DNA of 6,172 nt from Ruminococcaceae bacterium UBA7217 (GCA_002490425.1 DKTZ01000025.1:1-6172), one strand, 5' to 3'; counted from the stretch's first letter, positions 1 to 5,472 are shown. The notes: generated by a model not told the origin, from the sequence alone. A program made the numbers and translations.

Positions 1-23
1 TTCGAATCCGCTACGGGTCACCA
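1..23 (+). tRNA. 3' end of a tRNA gene (partial, identity not certain)
   Basis: The window opens inside a tRNA. The T-loop TTCGAAT is at 1-7, the 3' strand of the T-stem CCGCT at 8-12, the 3' acceptor strand ACGGGTC at 13-19, discriminator A at 20 and an encoded CCA at 21-23. The missing 5' acceptor strand should read GACCCGT. An acceptor of this kind fits tRNA-Lys of some Clostridia, but the anticodon lies outside the window, so the identity is only a guess. It sits 45 nt upstream of the 5S gene and is probably co-transcribed with it. Confidence 0.85.
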
Positions 24-68
24 TACGGACTTTGTCCACAATATTAAATCGGCTTAAACGGTCGATTA

Positions 69-183
<115 letters not shown>

Positions 184-191
184 ATAATTTT

Positions 192-222
192 ACCTCATAC
201 TTAATGTATGAGGTCTTTTTTT
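192..222 (+). terminator. intrinsic terminator of the tRNA-5S transcript
   Basis: A perfect 9-bp stem has arms ACCTCATAC (192-200) and GTATGAGGT (206-214), a 5-nt loop and then C plus seven T residues (216-222). It lies 8 nt after the 5S 3' end, where the rRNA transcript should stop. Confidence 0.93.
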
Positions 223-233
223 GTTTGTTTTTC

Positions 234-262
234 TTGACATTGCTTGAAATATAGATTAGAAT
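234..262 (+). promoter_or_regulatory. sigma-A promoter of the Nudix gene
   Basis: A perfect -35 box TTGACA (234-239) and a -10 box TAGAAT (257-262) are separated by exactly 17 bp. Transcription should start near 268-270, leaving a short leader of about 30 nt before the GGAGGG site at 285-290. The promoter begins only about 12 bp after the T-tract of the 5S terminator, so the gene is independent of the rRNA transcript. It also excludes the upstream TTG at 244 as the translation start, because that codon lies inside the promoter. Confidence 0.9.
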
Positions 263-297
263 TACTGAACACTTATTATATTTCGGAGGGTAGTATA

Positions 298-792
298 ATG
301 GATTTAACGCTTAGAACTGAAATGGGACTTTTTAATCATCGTGTAGCAGCAGTGATTGTGCACAATAATAAATTATTGGCACAAAAGAATGTTAAAACCA
401 ATGAATATTATTTACCCGGCGGTCGAATTAACTACGGTGAATCAAGCGAAGAAGCGATTAAACGTGAAATTCGGGAAGAGCTTGGCGTTACGGTTATCGA
501 TTATAGCTCTCTTTGGATAAATGAATGTTTTTTTGTGGACAGCGGAACAAGATTTCACGAGGTAGGCATTTATTATCTGGTTAATTTGGAAAATACGCAA
601 TTTAATAATTATGAGCCTGTTTTTGAACTCACGGAGGGGAGCAGGGTTAATACTTATGAGTGGCTTGATATTGACAGTTTGGATAGTATTGCTCTTTACC
701 CTCTGTTTGTGAAGACTGAAATTAAAAATCCTGATAAAACATTAAAGCACATTATCACAAATGAAATGACAAATAAAAGAGTTTTATTATAG
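298..792 (+). CDS. Nudix hydrolase (164 aa)
   Basis: This family hydrolyses a nucleoside diphosphate linked to another moiety, such as oxidised dNTPs, nucleotide sugars or ADP-ribose; the substrate cannot be read from the sequence. The Nudix box GX5EX7REUXEEXGU is complete at residues 42-64: G42, E48, R56-E57, E60-E61, G63-V64. The glutamates of the REUXEE part bind the catalytic metal. A YYLPGG strand leads into it, as usual. The C-terminal part with EWLDIDSLD is also typical. The protein is cytosolic, with no signal or membrane segment, and of normal length for a single-domain Nudix protein. The ATG at 298 is chosen because GGAGGG (285-290) lies 7 nt upstream; a longer frame from TTG 244 would start inside the promoter. 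It is monocistronic and convergent with the dGTPase-like gene. Confidence 0.94.
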   Translation: MDLTLRTEMGLFNHRVAAVIVHNNKLLAQKNVKTNEYYLPGGRINYGESSEEAIKREIREELGVTVIDYSSLWINECFFVDSGTRFHEVGIYYLVNLENTQFNNYEPVFELTEGSRVNTYEWLDIDSLDSIALYPLFVKTEIKNPDKTLKHIITNEMTNKRVLL

Positions 793-805
793 TGAAAAAT
801 AAATC

Positions 806-852
806 AAGCGCCGATTGTTCTTTGTTAAGAACATATGTCGGCGCTTATTTTT
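806..852 (+). terminator. terminator between convergent Nudix and dGTPase genes
   Basis: A 9-bp GC-rich stem has arms AAGCGCCGA (806-814) and TCGGCGCTT (838-846). An inner GTTC/GAAC helix (817-820, 829-832) continues it, and TTATTTTT follows. On the opposite strand the stem is followed by an interrupted T-rich run (complement of 794-803), so it may also stop the convergent minus-strand transcript, whose stop codon lies 36 bp away. Confidence 0.85.
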
Positions 853-887
853 AAAGTATTATCAGACTGTTGAATTGTGAATTGTAT

Positions 888-2102
888 TTATTCAAAATAT
901 GAAGCAAAAGGTATTTCATAAGGACTGTCGGGAAACAGCTTTTTATACAGTTGTAAAAAGTAATCGTCTGTCATACTCGCTATGTAATCTACAACTATTT
1001 GGTTTGCTTCTTCCTGCATGTAATCATGTTGTTCACCGTAATAATTGCGCTGTCGGTTGATATAATCAATATGATGCTTGAATATAAATGAATTTGTGTT
1101 GTTGTGTTTTACATCTTCTAACAGTTTTTCGTACATATCCTGAAACATCGGTTTAAGATAATTGTCGTATTGGTCTTCAATGGACTTGTTTTTGTAAATT
1201 ATGGCGTAGTTTTCATCTTTCGCTGTCTTTAAATCGTCAAATGCATCTTGGCTCATAGAAATTTTATCCTTGCCGTAGCTGTTTTCAATAATATCAACGG
1301 TAAGATTGTTAATTATTCGTGCATTGTTACTGCCTATGAAATTGGTTGTAAACTTTTGGTCACTGTCAATGATTCCCGCGATTATCGCATCCTGTCTGTC
1401 CTTTCCGAGATATGCAATAATATCGCATATTCTTACAACACAGCCTTCAAGCGTGGCTGGTTTGAGATGTTCGTTTACAGGCTTCCCACCTGTATAGCAG
1501 CTTTGGGTTTCAGAGTCAAAATCATCAAAGCTTTTGCCGAATTCAGCTTCATATACACGATGCTCGGATTCTCCGTTGTGGCAAAGCACACCGTCCAAAG
1601 TTTGCATTGTGAAATTGCGCGGAAACAGCTTGTCAAGCACACGAACGCTGTGAACGTTGTGGAAAAAATAACGCCCTGTTCTGTCGTGATACAATTCGTC
1701 TAAGAATCTTTCGCCGGCGTGTCCGAATGGGGTATGGCCTATATCGTGCCCCAGTGCAATAGCTTCGATTAAATCAAGATTAAGCCCTAAAACTCTGCCG
1801 ATATTGCGAGCGATTCTCGATACAAGCTGAACGTGCAGAGCACGACGTGTAATATCGTCGTTATTATTGAAAGAAAAGACCTGAGTTTTGTCGGTATATC
1901 TGTTATAGAACGGAAGGTGCAGAATTTTTTCAGTATCTCTTACAAATACAGGACGCCAAAGACTCGCTTTGTCAAAATCGTTGTTCCGTCTTACAGCATT
2001 GCAATCTCTAAAGGCATAAGGATTTATCCAATGGTTTTCTGTGTTTGCTTTAATCTCTTCTTGCAATTCAATGTCGATTTTTGCGTATTTTTCATTATCC
2101 AT
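888..2102 (-). CDS. dGTPase-like HD-domain phosphohydrolase (404 aa)
   Basis: Members of the dGTP triphosphohydrolase branch of the HD superfamily hydrolyse dNTPs to deoxynucleoside plus tripolyphosphate and influence dNTP pools. Metal-binding HD residues are visible: H90 (ALHVQL), H119-D120 in GHDIGHTPFGHAGE (118-131), and D227 (VRICDIIAYLGKD). The family signature KTQVF is at 72-76, preceded by the R-D of FVRDTEKI (53-60). H151 in HNVHSVRVL occupies the usual helix after the HD motif. The C-terminal 160 residues are helical and unassigned. The protein is cytosolic. Start: minus-strand AGGAGGT (2111-2117) lies 8 nt before ATG at 2102. The gene is transcribed alone, convergent with the Nudix gene and divergent from the GNAT pseudogene. 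True substrate preference (dGTP or other dNTPs) is unknown, so no gene symbol is given. Confidence 0.92.
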   Translation of the reverse strand: MDNEKYAKIDIELQEEIKANTENHWINPYAFRDCNAVRRNNDFDKASLWRPVFVRDTEKILHLPFYNRYTDKTQVFSFNNNDDITRRALHVQLVSRIARNIGRVLGLNLDLIEAIALGHDIGHTPFGHAGERFLDELYHDRTGRYFFHNVHSVRVLDKLFPRNFTMQTLDGVLCHNGESEHRVYEAEFGKSFDDFDSETQSCYTGGKPVNEHLKPATLEGCVVRICDIIAYLGKDRQDAIIAGIIDSDQKFTTNFIGSNNARIINNLTVDIIENSYGKDKISMSQDAFDDLKTAKDENYAIIYKNKSIEDQYDNYLKPMFQDMYEKLLEDVKHNNTNSFIFKHHIDYINRQRNYYGEQHDYMQEEANQIVVDYIASMTDDYFLQLYKKLFPDSPYEIPFASYFE

Positions 2103-2110
2103 TCACATCT

Positions 2111-2142
2111 ACCTCCTACATATATTTGTTATTTTGATTATA
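2111..2142 (-). promoter_or_regulatory. -10 box and ribosome binding site of the dGTPase-like gene
   Basis: On the minus strand a perfect TATAAT (2142-2137) lies 20 bp before the Shine-Dalgarno AGGAGGT (2117-2111). No good -35 box is found at 16-18 bp; the nearest candidates are ACTTGT at 17 bp and TTGTGC at 15 bp. The call rests mainly on the -10 and its position. The ribosome binding site is certain. Confidence 0.55.
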
Positions 2143-2189
2143 TCATATCTGCGGAGCGCACAAGTACGTAGCAGGAATGAAACAATGTT

Positions 2190-2231
2190 CTCCGAAACAT
2201 AGAAATCTATGATTTCGTAATGTTTCGTGAG
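2190..2231. repeat. bulged inverted repeat upstream of the dGTPase-like gene
   Basis: CGAAACAT (2193-2200) is repeated inverted as ATGTTTCG (2220-2227). The match extends outward by three more pairs (CTC 2190-2192 with GAG 2229-2231) across a single bulged T at 2228. A smaller palindrome, CATAG (2198-2202) with CTATG (2207-2211), overlaps the left arm, so two alternative hairpins compete. It lies about 90 bp upstream of the dGTPase-like start in the divergent intergenic region. It could be an operator or an RNA structure; neither side has a T-tract, so it is not a terminator. Confidence 0.7.
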
Positions 2232-2263
2232 GTTATTATATCACATACTAAATTAACTTGCAA

Positions 2264-2307
2264 ATAGCTTAAAATAACAGATTGAAAAAACAATGCTTTT
2301 AAGCTAT
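2264..2307. repeat. 11-bp perfect inverted repeat just upstream of the GNAT -10 box
   Basis: ATAGCTTAAAA (2264-2274) and TTTTAAGCTAT (2297-2307) are perfect inverted copies 22 bp apart. A nested ATTG/CAAT pair (2281-2284, 2291-2294) sits around an A6 loop. The right arm lies 7 bp upstream of the TATAAT at 2315 and covers the place where a -35 box would be. This fits an operator for a dimeric regulator, although a cruciform or RNA hairpin is also possible. No T-tract follows on either strand, which argues against a terminator. Confidence 0.75.
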
Positions 2308-2314
2308 CATATTA

Positions 2315-2320
2315 TATAAT
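2315..2320 (+). promoter_or_regulatory. -10 box of the GNAT pseudogene
   Basis: A perfect TATAAT stands 45 bp upstream of the start codon. No convincing -35 is present; ATGCTT (2293-2298) is the best at 16 bp but poor. The weak -35 together with the overlapping inverted repeat suggests a regulated or activator-dependent promoter. Confidence 0.5.
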
Positions 2321-2365
2321 ACATAGAATTTTTAAGGAACGAATGATTATTAAACGGAGAACAGT

Positions 2366-2854
2366 ATGAAAATTACAGAATATTCAGATAAATACCAAGA
2401 AGATGTAAAGTCCTTGCTGGAGGAGTTGCAGGCATATATAGCGGACATTGACCATGAAGGGTATAATATTTTGTCAGAAGAATTCAAAGAGAAATATTTT
2501 GAAAAAACAATGGAAGAAATGCGTGTAAATTGCGGCAAAATCTTTATTGCTGCGGAAAACGGCAAGGCGGTCGGAATGATTGCGGGAGTAATTTGCGAGA
2601 AATAAAACACATATTGCTTTTCCGCACCTCGCAGAGGACGCATCACGGAATTAACGGTGCAGAGAGAGTATCGGAGAAATGGTATAGGAAAAGCATTGCT
2701 CGCTGAAACGGAAAAATATTTTTCTGGGCAAAATTGTGAAGGTATTATACTTGATGTGTTTGCATATAATGAGGTTGCAAGACGCTTTTATGAGCAAAAC
2801 GGATTTTTTGAACGAACAGTTGAGGTGATGAAAGAAATAAATCAGCAGAAATAA
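2366..2854 (+). pseudogene. GNAT-family N-acetyltransferase interrupted by an in-frame TAA
   Basis: Two apparent ORFs, 2366-2605 and 2657-2854, are in the same frame and separated only by a stop codon at 2603-2605 (codon 80). Read through, they give one 162-codon GNAT protein of normal length. The N-terminal part carries KIFIAAENGKAVGMIAG (strands before the cofactor site). Directly after the stop, SAPRRGRITELTV resumes the conserved strand, then REYRRNGIGKALL (residues 100-112) forms the acetyl-CoA pyrophosphate loop (R/Q-x-x-G-x-G). FYEQNGF near the C-terminus is the usual GNAT ending. GNAT enzymes move an acetyl group from acetyl-CoA to an amine; the substrate here is unknown. GGAGA (2356-2360) lies 5 nt before the ATG. 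The 79-aa truncated product lacks the cofactor site, so it should be inactive. Readthrough, reassignment or a sequencing error are alternatives. The GTG at 2657 lacks a good ribosome binding site. Confidence 0.88.
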
Positions 2855-2969
2855 CAGATTAGTTATTGTTATTTGCTATTAAAATGAATGTAAAGTGAAT
2901 TGAATAAATTGATTGCCCTTAATTGCATTTGAAATTTCAAAGAAAAGTTATTTTATTTGAAAAAAACTA

Positions 2970-2998
2970 TTGACAAAAGTGCTCCGATTTGATATTAT
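2970..2998 (+). promoter_or_regulatory. promoter of tRNA-Asn
   Basis: A perfect -35 TTGACA (2970-2975), a 17-bp spacer and a -10 TATTAT (2993-2998) are seen. The expected start at about 3005 gives a short 5' leader of about 16 nt before the mature tRNA. The stretch 2855-2969 upstream holds nothing else convincing. Confidence 0.9.
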
Positions 2999-3020
2999 AT
3001 TTGAGCACTAAAGAATATAT

Positions 3021-3096
3021 TCCTCCTTAGCTCAGTCGGTAGAGCACTCGGCTGTTAACCGAGTTGTCGTTGGTTCGAGCCCGACAGGGGGAGCCA
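3021..3096 (+). tRNA. trnN: tRNA-Asn (anticodon GTT)
   Basis: The 76-nt cloverleaf is complete. Acceptor strand TCCTCCT (3021-3027) pairs with AGGGGGA (3086-3092) with one T-G wobble. The D-arm contains GCTCAGTCGGTAGAGC. The anticodon stem CTCGG/CCGAG encloses loop CTGTTAA with anticodon GTT at 3054-3056. The T-arm GTTGG/CCGAC encloses loop TTCGAGC. Discriminator G is at 3093 and CCA is encoded at 3094-3096. It reads AAC/AAU codons. It is a single-gene transcript with its own promoter and terminator. tRNA 3' ends are common integration sites for mobile elements, and accessory-looking genes begin just downstream. Confidence 0.97.
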
Positions 3097-3097
3097 C

Positions 3098-3133
3098 AAA
3101 GCCTCGCAACAGATGTTACGAGGCTTTTATTTT
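3098..3133 (+). terminator. terminator of tRNA-Asn
   Basis: A 9-bp stem has arms AAAGCCTCG (3098-3106) and CGAGGCTTT (3119-3127), an inner AAC/GTT pairing and a T-rich tail TTTATTTT. It starts 2 nt after the tRNA CCA end. Confidence 0.9.
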
Positions 3134-3145
3134 ATCCAAAAACCG

Positions 3146-3166
3146 TATATTATATTATATTATATA
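3146..3166. repeat. short tandem repeat (TATAT) x4
   Basis: Four perfect head-to-tail copies of TATAT plus one A run from 3146 to 3166. It lies between the tRNA terminator and the next terminator hairpin. The tract contains several -10-like hexamers (TATATT, TATATA), but no matching -35 box was found. The rest of 3134-3197 shows nothing recognisable. Confidence 0.75.
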
Positions 3167-3197
3167 GGGACTGTACTTACTCCTTTCAAAAAACATA

Positions 3198-3239
3198 GAG
3201 CGTGTAATGATTTAATTTATCATTGCACGCTCTTTTTTT
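3198..3239 (+). terminator. strong terminator hairpin upstream of the small membrane gene
   Basis: A 14-bp stem has arms GAGCGTGTAATGAT (3198-3211) and ATCATTGCACGCTC (3219-3232), with one T-G wobble, a 7-nt loop and a run of seven T (3233-3239). No gene ends just before it; the nearest upstream gene, tRNA-Asn, already has a terminator. The next gene starts 26 nt after the T-run, so it may act as an attenuator or insulator. On the minus strand an A/T-rich run also follows, so it may be bidirectional. Confidence 0.87.
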
Positions 3240-3264
3240 ATTTTCAGAGAAAGGAAGTGAAAAA

Positions 3265-3436
3265 ATGACAAAGTATTTTACTGATTGCTATACTCTTTTT
3301 TGTAAAGGTCGGCACTGCATATTTCGATTATAAGAAGCACGGACAGTTTGAATTCACGGCTCCTGCAATCCTATTTACCTGTCTGATATTCACACTTACG
3401 GCTCCGCTGTATATCTGGGGAATTGTAGGAATGTAA
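3265..3436 (+). pseudogene. small two-helix membrane protein, frameshifted (would be 56 aa)
   Basis: AAGGAAGTG (3251-3259) lies 5 nt before ATG 3265, but that frame stops after 22 codons. From 3275 on, the +1 frame runs without a stop to TAA at 3434-3436 and encodes a clear membrane protein. Removing one T from the T4 run at 3276-3279 joins them: the product starts MTKYLLIAILFFVKVGTAY and has a second hydrophobic segment, APAILFTCLIFTLTAPLYIW, before the C-terminus GIVGM. Two short membrane helices are joined by a charged loop, DYKKHGQFEF. I do not recognise the family. The size and two-helix layout resemble small proteins of conjugation or phage modules, which is an inference. It could be a true pseudogene, a sequencing error in a homopolymer, or programmed slippage. 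Confidence 0.7.
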
Positions 3437-3454
3437 AAAATATTCCATAAAAAC

Positions 3455-3483
3455 TGGACAATATTAATAGGTTGTGATATATG
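3455..3483 (+). promoter_or_regulatory. probable extended -10 promoter of the 127-aa gene
   Basis: A -35 TGGACA (3455-3460) and a -10 TATATG (3478-3483) with an upstream TG (3475-3476, TGn motif) are 17 bp apart. The start would be at about 3489-3491, exactly at the base of a hairpin, giving a leader of about 100 nt to ATG 3590. ATAGGTT at 3467-3473 in the spacer matches part of the half-site found at the kinase promoter. Confidence 0.55.
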
Positions 3484-3490
3484 TGTTGAT

Positions 3491-3512
3491 GCAGACGAAA
3501 AGATTCGTCTGC
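3491..3512 (+). other. hairpin at the 5' end of the 127-aa gene leader
   Basis: A perfect 9-bp stem has arms GCAGACGAA (3491-3499) and TTCGTCTGC (3504-3512) with a 4-nt AAGA loop. No T-tract follows (TGTCGCGAAAC), so it is not a terminator. If the predicted start is right, this stem caps the 5' end of the RNA and could stabilise it or form part of a regulatory leader. I do not recognise a known riboswitch class. Confidence 0.6.
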
Positions 3513-3536
3513 TGTCGCGAAACAATCATATTGGGG

Positions 3537-3575
3537 ATAACCGCTGGGTGTAAACTTGGCGGTTATTTCCTTTTT
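3537..3575 (+). terminator. terminator-like hairpin in the leader, abutting the ribosome binding site
   Basis: An 8-bp stem has arms ATAACCGC (3537-3544) and GCGGTTAT (3559-3566) with a 14-nt loop, followed by TTCC and five T (3571-3575). The T-tract is split by CC, so termination may be partial. The Shine-Dalgarno GGAGGTG begins at the very next base, 3576. This placement suits attenuation of the downstream gene, or a small leader RNA of about 85 nt as the main product. Confidence 0.65.
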
Positions 3576-3589
3576 GGAGGTGAATTTAA

Positions 3590-3973
3590 ATGTTTGATTG
3601 GCTCGAAGATATAGTCGGATATCTTAGAAACAGATGTGCCAGAGAAATATTATCTTTCACAGAAGCAAATGGAACGCCTGTTATTCAAGTTATCCCCGGA
3701 ACACAGGGAGAACGTGTGTACGCAGACAGCGGAGTCGGAATCACCTTAACAAGCGGTGCAGGTGGCTTCGGCGGCAAATGCGGTCTGTATGAAGTCGGGA
3801 TACCTGTTAAAGTGAAAACAAAAACGGGCTATCAAGTAGCGCATCCCGGTGACAGTATTGATCTTGCATATCCCAGTCTTGATTCAAGTGTAAAGGTTAA
3901 TATGATGAGCGTTGTTCATGCGACTACAACGGCAGTTAATTTAAGCCGCAGTGTAGCAAGAGCTGCAAAATAA
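3590..3973 (+). CDS. 127-aa protein of unknown function, glycine-rich centre
   Basis: I do not recognise this protein. GGAGGTG (3576-3582) lies 7 nt before the ATG, so the gene is very likely translated. There is no signal peptide or clear membrane helix. The N-terminal 25 residues (FDWLEDIVGYLRNR) look amphipathic. Residues 46-66 carry a glycine-rich run with TSGAGGFGG and one Cys (K-C-G). A segment predicted to be mostly beta strand follows (GIPVKVKTKTGYQV), then a Ser/Thr/Ala-rich helical C-terminus (TTAVNLSRSVARAAK). The gene lies between the broken small membrane gene and the HipA-like kinase, on the same strand, but the kinase has its own promoter 33 bp downstream. It could belong to a mobile-element module or be a partner of the kinase; neither is shown. 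Confidence 0.8.
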   Translation: MFDWLEDIVGYLRNRCAREILSFTEANGTPVIQVIPGTQGERVYADSGVGITLTSGAGGFGGKCGLYEVGIPVKVKTKTGYQVAHPGDSIDLAYPSLDSSVKVNMMSVVHATTTAVNLSRSVARAAK

Positions 3974-3997
3974 AAGAGTTTTTTATCTGTGCTCATC

Positions 3998-4031
3998 ATA
4001 ACCTATTGATTTTTGTGTAAATATAGGTTAT
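3998..4031. promoter_or_regulatory. operator-like inverted repeat overlapping the kinase promoter
   Basis: ATAACCTAT (3998-4006) and ATAGGTTAT (4023-4031) are perfect 9-bp inverted copies with a 16-bp spacer. The left arm touches the -35 box and the right arm overlaps the -10 box. Centre-to-centre distance is 25 bp, about two and a half helical turns. A repressor bound here would block RNA polymerase. HipA-family toxin operons are usually autoregulated by a HipB-type DNA-binding partner; no such gene is adjacent here, so the binding protein is unknown. Confidence 0.7.
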
Positions 4032-4034
4032 AAT
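4006..4034 (+). promoter_or_regulatory. promoter of the HipA-like kinase gene
   Basis: A -35 TTGATT (4006-4011), a 17-bp spacer and a perfect -10 TATAAT (4029-4034) are present. The expected start at about 4040 leaves a 30-nt leader. AGAGGCGG at 4058-4065 is the likely ribosome binding site before ATG 4070. The kinase is therefore transcribed independently of the 127-aa gene. Confidence 0.87.
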
Positions 4035-4069
4035 ATCATTAAATAAAACGGAAGAAAAGAGGCGGCGAA

Positions 4070-5455
4070 ATGGAAGATATTACTAACCGCATTAAACAAA
4101 TTGAAAATGAACTTTCAGCTCTGCCGACAGGATATATCTCCAAGAAAATAATCTGCGGAAAAGAACGGTTTTATCTGCAATGGATGGAAAACAGCAAGCT
4201 TAAGAGCAGATATATTAAGGCCTCTGAATTTGAAAAAATAACGTCGCAGGTCGAAAAGCGAAAGCAACTGCAGGAAGAACTGAAAATTCTGAAAGAAACC
4301 CCCGAAGGAATACGGGAATCAAATCTTAAAAGAAAGGCGGCAAGAAATATGCTTAATATAACGGGATATATTATGCTGGAAGACAATATCATAGCTACTG
4401 TAAAAAATGGCGAAATCACCGAATGCAACGAACGTCTCCTTCCCTTGTATTTGCAGAGAACAAAGTACGTGGAAGGCTGGCTTGCCTCCCGTGCTATTGA
4501 CACGCACAGAACAAATTCACGGCTTTTGAAAAAAGCCTTACGTCTTCGCACTGCTGATGATGCGCAGACAGCATTATCCGTCAATGCGGCAACGGTGACA
4601 GACCGATATTGGTTTAAGCCGGAAGGCTCAACTGCCCTGTATGAAGACATCCGTTTTAAGGAAAACTATTTTGATTCACTTGCGCTTAGGGGTGACCCAA
4701 ACGGATTTTCACGCAAACCCTCAAGAACACCTGAGCTTACTAATATAGGCAGCTATGAAAAATGCTGGCGGCTTATAGACGGCAAATGGTGGATGTATAA
4801 AAGCGGAACGGACAGTGAATATTTTTCAGAGCTTTTTATTTATACTCTCGGTGAAAAGCTGGGCTTAGATATGGCACATTATGAAATGCACGATGGATAT
4901 ATTCGTACAAGCGACTTTACCAACGGCGCAAAGCAAAACTTTGAGCCGATCTCCTCTATTATGGGAGAGAACGAGGATTATAATGACTGCTTTGAAAAGA
5001 TTTATGATATTTCGCCGAAATTCGCAGAACAGTATCTGAAAATAATTTGGCTTGATTCCGTTTGTTACAATATGGATAGGCATACGGGAAATTTCGGATT
5101 CCTGCGGGATGTTAAAAGCGGAGAAATTATTTCAATGGCTCCCAATTATGATAACAACATTGCGCTTATATCAAGAGGCTACCCCGATAATGTGAGCCGT
5201 GAGGGTGACGGGTTGATTCGCTTCTTTCGTGAGTTTCTTAAAGAAAATGATACTGCCTGTCAAATGTACAGAGAAATGAAACTGCCCGAGATTACAGAGG
5301 AACTGATTGACAATTGCTTAAATGAAATACCCATTGATGTAGATAAAGAATATATAAAGGCTTTCATTTTAAACGGTCAAGCGGTTATTCAGGATATTAT
5401 TAACTCTGAAGACATTGACGAAGATGAAGAGCAGTCGGCAGGCTTGATACTTTAA
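4070..5455 (+). CDS. HipA-like kinase-fold protein with N-terminal coiled-coil module (461 aa)
   Basis: The C-terminal half has the marks of the HipA/CtkA kinase fold. WWMYK ends in K244, the candidate ATP-binding lysine. The catalytic loop N334-M-D336-R-H-T-G-N341-F-G-F-L fits the HipA-type N-x-D-R-H-x-x-N pattern, with D336 as catalytic base. APNYDNN supplies the metal-binding D361. TNIGSYEKCWR (224-234) may act as the nucleotide loop. HipA phosphorylates a glutamyl-tRNA synthetase; the target here is unknown. Residues 1-76 differ from HipA: predicted helix, a short strand-rich unit (GYISKKI...FYLQW...SRYI, about 21-49), then a charged coiled coil. Similar N-terminal units occur, from memory, in other clostridial accessory proteins. 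The C-terminus is very acidic (EDIDEDEEQ). It is soluble. It has its own promoter and operator-like repeat, and a terminator follows. No HipB-like gene is adjacent on this strand; a regulator fragment lies convergently 515 bp downstream. Confidence 0.85.
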   Translation: MEDITNRIKQIENELSALPTGYISKKIICGKERFYLQWMENSKLKSRYIKASEFEKITSQVEKRKQLQEELKILKETPEGIRESNLKRKAARNMLNITGYIMLEDNIIATVKNGEITECNERLLPLYLQRTKYVEGWLASRAIDTHRTNSRLLKKALRLRTADDAQTALSVNAATVTDRYWFKPEGSTALYEDIRFKENYFDSLALRGDPNGFSRKPSRTPELTNIGSYEKCWRLIDGKWWMYKSGTDSEYFSELFIYTLGEKLGLDMAHYEMHDGYIRTSDFTNGAKQNFEPISSIMGENEDYNDCFEKIYDISPKFAEQYLKIIWLDSVCYNMDRHTGNFGFLRDVKSGEIISMAPNYDNNIALISRGYPDNVSREGDGLIRFFREFLKENDTACQMYREMKLPEITEELIDNCLNEIPIDVDKEYIKAFILNGQAVIQDIINSEDIDEDEEQSAGLIL

Positions 5456-5472
5456 AAACAATAAAACAGGTT

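Noticed and set aside
244..297. Longer Nudix reading frame starting at TTG 244
   Set aside because: The codon lies between the -35 and -10 boxes of the promoter, and a strong Shine-Dalgarno precedes ATG 298.
1248..2171. Plus-strand ORFs inside and across the dGTPase-like gene
   Set aside because: They are antisense to a well-supported gene, have no ribosome binding site and encode nothing recognisable.
2350..2646. Minus-strand 98-aa ORF over the GNAT gene
   Set aside because: Antisense shadow; the plus strand carries clear GNAT motifs.
2863..2875. Hairpin-like AATAAC/GTTATT after the GNAT pseudogene
   Set aside because: Only six A-T-rich pairs and no T-tract; not convincing as a terminator.
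2979..3008. GTGCTC/GAGCAC inverted repeat around the tRNA-Asn -10 box
   Set aside because: Only 6-bp arms 18 bp apart; it may be chance, and tRNA promoters are not usually operator-controlled.
3328..3525. Minus-strand 65-aa ORF
   Set aside because: Overlaps the repaired small membrane gene and the leader hairpin; no ribosome binding site seen.
4171..5083. Minus-strand ORFs inside the kinase gene
   Set aside because: Antisense shadows of a strongly supported coding frame.
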